NCBI RefSeq assembly: GCF_030269925.1
Contig: NC_085129.1
Span: 17,785,501 to 17,849,500 of the forward strand
Reading direction: 5' to 3'
Source: Bombyx mori
Taxonomy: Eukaryota; Arthropoda; Insecta; Lepidoptera; Bombycidae
DNA: 64,000 nt
The translations under genes and the position numbers were made by a program. Below the pieces are notes generated by a model, which was not told where the DNA came from, searched no databases, and saw only the letters and a list, made by a program, of their open reading frames with translations. Below are positions 57,501 through 64,000 of the stretch, piece after piece. The number at the start of each line of letters is the position of its first letter. Position 1 is the first letter of the stretch.

Positions 57501-60500
57501 AGAACAGCTTTGCAACATAATTAGAAGATGACATAGTACACCGTTGGGGCCAACCAACACTCACTTTTCCTAAAGTCGGGATGCGGAACCACCTTCTCAG
57601 CGAAGAACTGGTGCTCGTGTTTGTCCTGGATCTTCAGCCGGTGCTCGCCTACCACTAGTCGTATGTGGTCTAATTGTAGTGGTTGCTGTGAGGAGTTAAT
57701 CAGAGTTTTTACTGGTGGAAACCGAAAAACCTTTACAGGAGTAATTTTGTTGCACCATCTAATAGATTATAGGAGCCCATAGACCTCACTCATCTGACCC
57801 TTGAGATATCCGGTTTCAATTGGGGGAGAGGTCGGTGATGCCTACCCGTGTGGGCTCTTATTTTATTTTTTTTATTGCTTAGATGGGTGTACGAGCTTAC
57901 AGCCCACCTGGTGTTCAGTGGTTACTGGAGCCCAAAAACATTTACAACGTAAATGTGCCACCCACCTTGAGTATATAAGTTCTAAGGTGTAGGTTCAGTG
58001 TAGTTACAACGGTTGCCCCACCCTTCAAACCAAAACGCATTACTGCTTCACGGCAGAAATAAGCAGAGTGGTGGTACCTATCCGTGCGGACTCACAAGAG
58101 GTTCTACCACCAGTAATTACGCAAATTATGATTTTGCGGGCTTGATTTTTATTAGGTACACGATGTTATTCCTTCACCGTGGAAGTCAATCGTGAATACT
58201 GGTTAAGTACGTATTTCATTACAAAAATTGGTACCCGCCTGCGGGATTCGAACACCGTTACATCGAATGCACCAGAAGTCTTATCCTTTAGACCAAGACG
58301 ACTACATACGCTGCACAAACTTAATTAGAGTTCAAAATTGCGATTACGATTTATTACACGATATGTTGACCTCAAATTTTTAAAGTCGTTCGAAAAAATT
58401 CATATCAGGTGGATTGGAAACCGCATTCTCGTGTATATGAGTAAACCTTAATGCCTCATAGGTCCGTCGGCTTTTTTAAAAGCCTGTGCTTACCTTGAGA
58501 GACGAGATCTAAGGCTATGATCTTTAACCGGATCTGACTGATTTGCGGCAGAAATAAGAGGTAATTTTCTACCATCTTAGATGCTGAGCATGTGCCCATT
58601 GAAACAATCTTTCGTCGAACACCATTATTGAGTAATTCTACTAACTTTATCGAAGCAGTGGGCAGCGGACAGCACCAGACGTTCCGCTATGACGGCTCCT
58701 CCGCAGTGGTGCTCGAAGATCAACTTGTCCACATCAAGCATCTGGATCTCGACCTGAAGACGTACATGGTCATACATTTAATGTCTGTTGAATTTAACCA
58801 TTCACAGAAGACGTTAACAAAAAGAATGCTTTAAAAACGAACAAGGATAATACATTATTATGTATCCTCTAAAAACGTGTATTGCGTAAACGAAAAACCA
58901 ACAGTGAAAGCGTCCTTAAGTTAATTCGTCACCGTTGAAATGTGTCACAGTTGACAGCTGTCAAACGCAAGCCAACATTTCGCGCTTTTGTTCACCGCGA
59001 ATACCTGGAACTGGGTTGCGGTGTTACATCACCTTTTATATCGACGTTATAAGAAACATGCTTATTTTTTTTAGTGCTTAGATATGTGGTCGAGCTCACA
59101 GCCCACCTGGTGTTAAGGGGTTACTGGAGCCCATAGACATCTGCAATGTAAATGCCCCACCCAGCTTGAGATATAAGTTCTAAGATCTCAAGTATAGTCA
59201 CAACGGCTGCTCCACCCCTCAAACCGAAACGCATTACTGCTTCACGGCAGAAATGGGCAGGATGGTCGTACCTACCCGTGCGGACTCATAAGAGGTCCTG
59301 GGTCTCTTACCGCCCCCTTCAGGCCCATTATCGCCCATTTTGGTAAAGGCTGCTCTAAGCCAAAGTAAATTATTGGAAGTATCAAATAAGAGAACATGAC
59401 AGCGAGCTTGCAACAATCGGGTGAATTTGCCTGTCTTTAAAATTTCGTTAGAGCGATTCAGGCATCTGTCAAATAAATATCTTTTGCACTATGATAACTT
59501 CCGCCTATACGTTACCTAAATAAATTTGTAACAAGTATTCACGAATAGACTTGCAGGACGAAGGAGTTGTTTCGACCTCAAACCGGAATTTAGACATGTG
59601 ATTTAAAAAAAAACCGAATCATTAATGTAGTCCTAAAATATATTATTTTGACTATAACGTCCATGCAACTCGGCATAGTTTCATTCGATTGACACGAATT
59701 ATTTCGTAGCCGGAATTTGGGAAATGACCATGAACGTGAAAATCATAAAATGAAGTCAAGTATTATGAAAATTACGAAGAATAAAATATACTAGTTTAAT
59801 TTTCCGCAAGTAAAAATTTTTAATTTTAAATTTAATTTTTATTGCATAGATGGGTCGATGAGCTCACGGCCCACTTGGTGTTAAGTGGTTACCGGAACCC
59901 GTAGACATCTACAACGTAAATGCCGCCGCCCACCTTGAGATATGAGCTCTAACATCTCAGTATTTAGAGTATTTACAACAAACAACAAAATGTTATGGTT
60001 TTTTTTAAACTGAAATAATGTATTAATAATAATATACATACAGCCTGATGGGTACTGGAGACCATAGACATATAACCACGTGAGCCCCGTCACTAGGTCA
60101 AACGCTCAATTGTACCACTCTATCGTTCAAACCACAAAAATAGACAATAAGGTCATCATATATTGGTTATAACCAATTTTACAAATACATCGCGGTTCAC
60201 AATTTCGCACAAACTAAGATAGGCACCACCTATCTTGCATATATCTCCAATCTGAGGCTGGCGAGGCGTTATTTTTGTAACAAATAATATATTGGCCTTT
60301 GAGTTAAAGTGGGGTGGCGTAACTTTTTTTTTCTACCTATGCTGATAGCCTTGAGAGGGTATTTTAACTTCGCCCTAATATGTAGATAAGCTCACGGGGC
60401 TCAAACTGGAGTGACGCTAACACTGGCCCTAGCAAGAGCAGCGCTGCGCAGAATCTACCACGGGATCGGAAACGCGACCCTCTGAGAAGACCCGGCGAGA

Positions 60501-61767
60501 AACTCAGTGGGATGTTTCTCGGATTCCACGAGGGCGGTGACCGGTGCTTGTGGTACCTAAAAGCACCGGCACATCGATTGTGTCCCTCACAAAGGAACTG
60601 CTGATCCCAGGCTCCCTGACTATTAGTGGTTCGCTTTGGTGGTCCCACATCCAACTAGCGTCCCCTCATGTTGGTATCTGGAGGAAGACACATTGCCCAG
60701 CCCAAGAAAAATATATTGTTTTGTGCTATAGTTGTAAGGAACTTTGAGTAAAAACTCAGCACATTTGTCTTGTTTAGTCGTGCACACATCGCCAGCCAGA
60801 TTTTTTACTTGTTGCTATTTATTGTGTATCTTTTTAGCTTGTATTGTGTAATAAATAAATAACTAAATCACGCACGATTATCGGGCCCCGATTTAGGATT
60901 CCGTGTTATGGGTACTAGAGACTGACCTACATACTTAGATGCGTTTATATACATTTTTTTACTGATGGTAGGACGTGTTGTGAGTCCGCACGGGTAGGTA
61001 CCACCATTCTGCCTATTTCTGCCGTGAAGCAGTAATGCGTTTCGGTTTGAAGGGTGGTGCAGCCGTTCTAACTATACTGAGACCTTAGAACTTATTATAT
61101 CTTAAGGTAGGTGGCGGCATTTACGTTGTAGATGTCTATGGGCTCCGGTAACCGCTTAACACCAGGTGGGCCGTGAGCTCGTCCACAAACCTAAGCAATA
61201 AAAAAAATAAAAAAAAATATATCGATAATAAACACCTAGACAAAGAGAAAATAAACATGTTTATCACGCGAATGTTTGTCTGATGTGGGAATCGAACCTT
61301 CGGCGCGACAGTCAGGGATGCTAAATATAAAATTGTATAATACTTATGTTAATATAGGATTTGAATAAACATAGGTTTAATTTAATGTTTTGAAGCCGTA
61401 TTTTACAGATGTCAAATCAGTTTGGCGCGTTTTTTTTTTTTAAATCCACTATCGAGGTTTTATAGTTAAATTCAGCCAGAATACTCACTTGCCATGGAAA
61501 CGCTCCATAAGGTGTCTCGGTGCCTCCTACAATCTTCCCCGTCCTTCCAGGGTTGAAGTCAATGGTTCTAGTTCCGCATAAAACCTTCCCCGGCTTAGCG
61601 TGAGCACCCAAAAAGTTCTGATTAAAATAATTTGTACTGAAACTGTTAAAAGCCTTCGAAGGGCGCGTTTTGTTCCTATAATACTCCATATGATTAATTT
61701 TATTGACGAAAAAATCGGCGTTAACTAATTTTAAAATGCATAACAACAAACACAATTTACGTAGCAT
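54280..61767 (-). CDS. Secreted trypsin-like serine protease (S1 family), six exons
   Basis: The coding sequence is join(61767..61489, 58753..58646, 57685..57565, 57043..56891, 56290..56162, 54521..54280), minus strand. It totals 1032 nt, or 343 residues plus TAA. All five introns are GT-AG and every phase agrees (0,0,1,1,1). Residues 1-17 are a signal peptide and a pro-segment follows. Activation is expected at K78|I79-VGG. The triad is H125 (AAHC), D176 (NDIAI) and S277 (GDSGGP). D271, G308 and G318 match chymotrypsin positions 189, 216 and 226, so cleavage after Lys or Arg is predicted. Ten cysteines (64, 110, 126, 199, 211, 243, 262, 273, 283, 311) fit five S1 disulfides, with C64 tethering the pro-segment. 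There is no clip domain and no membrane anchor. The start at 61767 was preferred over an in-frame ATG at 61815 because it gives a clean signal peptide. The physiological substrate is unknown; an extracellular digestive or cascade role is inference. Introns 1, 2, 3 and 5 contain SINEs, but no exon is disrupted. Confidence 0.9.
55045..55275. other. CpG-rich tract in protease intron 5
   Basis: GGCGAAGCG, GGCGACCGGCGAAGCGACCG and GCGATGCGGCGGGCGAG motifs recur. No frame or known repeat recognised. It is immediately upstream of a full-length family A SINE. Confidence 0.45.
55373..55804 (+). mobile_element. Family A SINE, full length with tRNA-like head
   Basis: The head GTCATCGTGGCCTAACGG carries an A-box and CCGGTGTTCAAATATC a decayed B-box. 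A linker (GAAATACGTACTCAACAAAT), the family A body and a poly(A) follow. It lies in intron 5 of the protease gene and is sense to the window, antisense to the gene. Confidence 0.78.
56162..56290 (-). CDS. Protease exon 5: 168-182 disulfide segment
   Basis: Residues 221-263 plus one base. It has a TTACAG acceptor and a GTAAGA donor. It reads [12 protein letters not shown], then ILDSMICAG, with C243 and C262 forming the usual loop disulfide just before the serine exon. Phase is 1 in and 1 out. Confidence 0.87.
56891..57043 (-). CDS. Protease exon 4: catalytic aspartate
   Basis: Residues 170-220 plus one base. It starts after a CTTCCAG acceptor and ends before a GTAAGT donor. It reads [10 protein letters not shown] (D176), then RPICLP (C199) and QWCAVSGWG (C211), the usual order in an S1 domain. 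Phase is 1 in and 1 out. Confidence 0.88.
57122..57385 (+). mobile_element. Family C tRNA-derived SINE
   Basis: The head GCGGTAATTAGCGGCCCTGA with B-box GGCTTCGATTCCCAC is followed by TTTGTTTGGTCTTTGTCTG. It lies in intron 3 of the protease gene, antisense to it. Confidence 0.7.
57565..57685 (-). CDS. Protease exon 3: VGEH loop and HPDF strand
   Basis: Residues 130-169 plus one base of codon 170. It begins [20 protein letters not shown] after a CTCCTCACAG acceptor and ends HPDFRK before a GTGAGT donor. A nearer ATTAG acceptor would break the phase, so the upstream one was chosen. The VGEH and HPDF motifs are typical of S1 domains just before the aspartate segment. Confidence 0.85.
57765..57860 (-). 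repeat. Very old family A fragment in intron 2
   Basis: TATAGGAGCCCATAGACCTC, CCCTTGAGATATC and GATGCCTACCCGTGTGG retain family A block order. Next to the full-length copy at 57862. Confidence 0.4.
57862..58304 (-). mobile_element. Family A SINE, full length with tRNA-like head
   Basis: On the minus strand the head reads GTCTTGGTCTAAAGGATAAG (A-box) and GGTGTTCGAATCCCGCAGGC (perfect B-box), then the same linker and body as at 55.4 kb and an A-rich end. It lies in intron 2 of the protease gene, in gene orientation. Confidence 0.82.
58455..58583 (-). repeat. Very old family A fragment in intron 2
   Basis: CTTACCTTGAGAGACGAGAT ... TTTGCGGCAGAAATAAGAGG ... TCTACCATC keeps the order of family A blocks with heavy divergence. 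Confidence 0.4.
58646..58753 (-). CDS. Protease exon 2: catalytic histidine
   Basis: Residues 94-129, starting VEIQ after a CAG acceptor and ending FDK before a GTTAGT donor. It carries HHCGGAVI and SAAHC, so H125 is the general base and C110-C126 the histidine-loop disulfide. The exon is 108 nt and phase 0 at both ends. Confidence 0.87.
59064..59299 (-). repeat. Family A SINE body in protease intron 1
   Basis: TTTTTTTTAGTGCTTAGATA ... CGGACTCATAAGAGGTCCTG. Same orientation as the gene. Confidence 0.8.
59834..59962 (-). repeat. Family A SINE, 3' half, in protease intron 1
   Basis: TTTTTATTGCATAGATGGGT ... GAGATATGAGCTCTAACATC. Confidence 0.7.
60324..60570 (-). mobile_element. Family B SINE in protease intron 1
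   Basis: TTTTTTTTTCTACCTATGCT ... GAAGACCCGGCGAGAAACTC ... GCACCGGC. In gene orientation. Confidence 0.7.
60961..61217 (+). repeat. Family A SINE body in protease intron 1
   Basis: ACTGATGGTAGGACGTGTTG ... CACAAACCTAAGCAATAAAA. Complete, antisense to the gene. Confidence 0.82.
61217..61318 (-). repeat. Family C SINE, partial
   Basis: The minus strand reads CCTGACTGTCGCGCCGAAGG and TTCGATTCCCACATCAGAC. It sits at the 5' side of intron 1 of the protease gene. Confidence 0.65.
61489..61767 (-). CDS. Protease exon 1: signal peptide, pro-segment and IVGG
   Basis: Residues 1-93. The hydrophobic start [17 protein letters not shown] is followed by a basic, Asn-rich pro-segment. C64 lies in LCGTRT, and the activation motif GRTGK|IVGG spans residues 74-82. 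The exon ends at PWQ, before donor GTGAGT (plus-strand ACTCAC at 61483-61488), in phase 0. The conceptual frame runs on into the intron for about 20 codons, which is not coding. Confidence 0.88.
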
Positions 61768-62251
61768 TTTTTTTTCTTTAAAACACAGACAGAAAAAAAT
61801 TGGCGCCAAAATCACTCTTGAACGTCAAGATGACAGATTGTTTTTTTTTTTTTTTTGATCCCCGTTTCGAAGGATGCGTCCAAGCACCTCGCTCGCCGAG
61901 TACGATATGAGTTTGAATGTGGTTCGGATCGATTTGTTTTTTTTTAAATGTATTCAAGCAATGCCGTTTACAATGACACGTGCGGTGGTTACGTGAATAC
62001 GGGCCAGAGACAGATCTCGAGATGTACGCAGACCGGTGCCGCATTTAAAACATTCATTGATTTAAACATACTAATTAATATTCATTGAATAATTAAATTT
62101 CGATCATAATTGCCGGTACCTCAAGACTTAAATTCATTTTGAGTGCTTTACTTAAAAAAATGCTTTTTAAAAAATGGGAAAGCATTTTAATCAAAGTAAA
62201 TTGATACCTCAGTCGACTTGGCTCTAAGTACGTCATTACAGATCCTCCCAA

Positions 62252-62539
62252 TCGATTAACGATGCTTTTAGGTACCACAAGCACCGGTCACCGTTCTCGT
62301 CGAACCCATTGTTTGGGACGAAGGGCTCGACGAGTAAATTAACCCATAGACACAGCCCACTGAGTTACTCGCCGGATCTTCTCAGTGGATCGCGTTTCCG
62401 ATCCGGTAATAGATTCTGCGAAGCACTGCTCTTGCTAGTGTTAGCAACACTCTCGGTTACAGCCCCGTGAGCTCACCTACACGTCAAGGAGAAGCTGAAA
62501 TAGCCTCTCAAGGCTCAAAGCATTGGTAGGGAAAAAAAG
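62252..62539 (+). mobile_element. Family B (Bm1-like) SINE, full length
   Basis: CGATTAACGATGCTTTTAGG ... ACTCGCCGGATCTTCTCAGT ... CATTGGTAGGGAAAAAAAG. About 450 bp upstream of the protease start. Confidence 0.76.
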
Positions 62540-62544
62540 ATACC

Positions 62545-63560
62545 TCACAAAAAATTTTTAATAGATATACAAGATTTAAATTGACTAGCGCGTCCGATGC
62601 ACACGTCTTAAATCCGAAAATTTCATTATATGATTTATTAAATTTCATTAAAAAAAACATTTCGCGGTGGAGCGAATTGTGAATTCACTTGAACATAATT
62701 TAATTATATAAAAAACACATCAAAATCGCTCCGGCCGGCGCGTCCGACACACGCAGGAAATTTCACCTCAAAACAAGAAATTAAGTGACCTTTATCAATC
62801 CATCACGTTTTCATTGAATTATTACGCAAATGAAATACTCGTAGTAGCAAAACACAAAGAGATTTCAATTCACCATCTTTATTATAATTTAGCTCAGTTT
62901 CTGACTTCTATCTCTTTTCACGTTTCAGTTCGTAAAGACAATAAAAAATCATACCACACATCAAACAGTTAAAGTTGATTTTTTATTGTACTTACTGAAA
63001 CTTATAGGTTATGCGTGGTATTAATGTGAAAAAAAAAAACAAGATTTTTTTATTTATATCTGTCTGTATCTCTATCTTACGCTAAAATTATACTCTATTC
63101 TAATATACGTCTCATATTAGAGTTATAATAACAAACATTCACAGTTAAAAATATTTCATGTTGATTTAGAAAAAACGCGCGCTTAAAACTTCGATTTAAT
63201 TTTTGGCGGGAACGCGAGAAACAAGTTGTGTGTGTGTGTTGTGTATGTGTGTTTTTTCGACGCAAGATCCTCGTTTAGTTGTCCTCCTGGTAGTTGTAAA
63301 AGTTTAATCAAAAAAGTAATAAACAAAAAAAAATACATTTTAATTAAAATATGACAGGACATCGAGGCTTATCATCGCAAATATCTCATTTATCCATTGT
63401 TTAATCCGATAACTCTGCGATTGCCGGTCCCAAGCTCGGATGAGGAAAGAGGAGGGTTGAGTTGGACTTAGACCTTTCCACCGTAAAATAACCAACGCCG
63501 AATGTCTGACGGCGGTTAATTAGCCGGTCTTAATAAGGCTTCAGCTACCTGAAAGAACTA
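62545..63560. other. No gene recognised upstream of the protease
   Basis: AT-rich. GGCGCGTCCGACACACG and GCGCGTCCGATGCACACG are paired similar words at 62.59 and 62.74 kb. 63420-63540 (CGGTCCCAAGCTCGG...) may be a LINE fragment. Confidence 0.35.
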
Positions 63561-63562
63561 AA

Positions 63563-63807
63563 TTTTTTTTTATTTTTTTAATGCTTAGCTGGCTGGACGA
63601 GCTCACAGCCCACCTAGTGTTAAGTGGTTACTGGAGCCCATAGATATCTACAACGTAAACCCACCTTCAGATATAAGTTCTAAGGTCTCAGTATAGTTAC
63701 AACGGCTGCCCCACCCTTCAAGCCGAAACGCATTACTGCTTCACGGCAGAAATAGGCGGGATGGTGGTACCTACGGGTGCGGACTCATAAGAGGTCCTAC
63801 CATGAGT
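63563..63807 (-). repeat. Family A SINE body
   Basis: TTTTTTTTTATTTTTTTAAT ... CATAAGAGGTCCTACCATGA. Complete. Confidence 0.83.
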
Positions 63808-63874
63808 GAAAAATCTCTTCCAAAAGCACTGCCGTGGAAGGACGCGGGACAATGTGCATTTTCCTAAGAAAGCC

Positions 63875-63930
63875 TCATGGGGCCACGACCCTCAGCATTG
63901 AGGATTAGCGACGCAAGCTGAAGGAACGGT
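63875..63930 (+). repeat. Short retroposon end (family K)
   Basis: GGGGCCACGACCCTCAGCAT then GAGGATTAGCGACGCAAGC. Confidence 0.35.
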
Positions 63931-64000
63931 AAATGGGGCGGCATCTATCTTAAGACGCATGCCACCCTCCAAATCACACGACTTATTCGCGACAGAATTA

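Noticed and set aside
58220..58304. A genuine tRNA gene
   Set aside because: A- and B-boxes are present, but the sequence continues into a SINE linker and body and the tRNA fold is incomplete.
61417..61488. Extension of protease exon 1 beyond PWQ
   Set aside because: The frame stays open for about 20 codons but passes a GTGAGT donor, and only splicing there restores the S1 fold.

Overview
The window looks like a piece of a lepidopteran nuclear genome, most likely a silkworm (Bombyx). It is AT-rich, has GT-AG introns, and is dense with retroposons whose 3' ends I associate with Bombyx. No bacterial operons, rRNA genes, genuine tRNA genes or CRISPR arrays are visible. Family names (Bm1, BMC1, RTE and so on) come from memory. 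Family membership itself is read from the repeated copies inside this window.

One complete protein-coding gene can be assembled. On the minus strand, six exons between 61767 and 54280 join in phase to a 343-residue secreted S1-family serine protease. It has a signal peptide, a pro-segment, a K|IVGG activation site, a complete His/Asp/Ser triad and trypsin-type Asp189. A second likely gene is represented by its first coding exon only (12822-12573, minus). It has a good start context, a GTGAGT donor, and an E2F-like palindrome about 320 bp upstream. Its product is not recognised.

Almost everything else is mobile DNA. (1) Family A is a SINE body of about 240 bp with more than 30 copies; two full-length copies carry a tRNA-like pol III head. 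(2) Family B is a Bm1-like SINE of about 300 bp with about 16 copies. (3) Family C is a second tRNA-headed SINE with three copies. (4) Several 5'-truncated non-LTR retrotransposons still encode the C-terminal end of a reverse transcriptase; two have clear target-site duplications. (5) There are three families of non-autonomous Helitrons with 5' TC and 3' CTAG termini. (6) Three solo LTRs (TG...CA) of one LTR-retrotransposon family are present. (7) Two mariner relics occur, one broken by both a LINE and a hAT-like MITE. (8) There are several MITEs and foldback elements. (9) Two minisatellites are present, with periods of about 106 bp (two loci) and 105 bp.

Layout: 0-12.5 kb is repeats plus the 106-bp minisatellite. 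12.5-13.3 kb holds the first exon and presumed promoter. 13.5-25 kb is SINEs, MITEs and two solo LTRs. 25.9-28.6 kb is the nested mariner and two Helitrons. 29-45 kb is SINEs, a large inverted-repeat structure at 32.1-34.9 kb, Helitrons, a second mariner relic and a solo LTR. 46.8-47.5 kb is the 105-bp minisatellite. 48-54 kb is SINE and LINE fragments and a TIR element. 54.1-61.8 kb is the protease gene, with SINEs in four of its five introns. 62-64 kb is flanking repeats.
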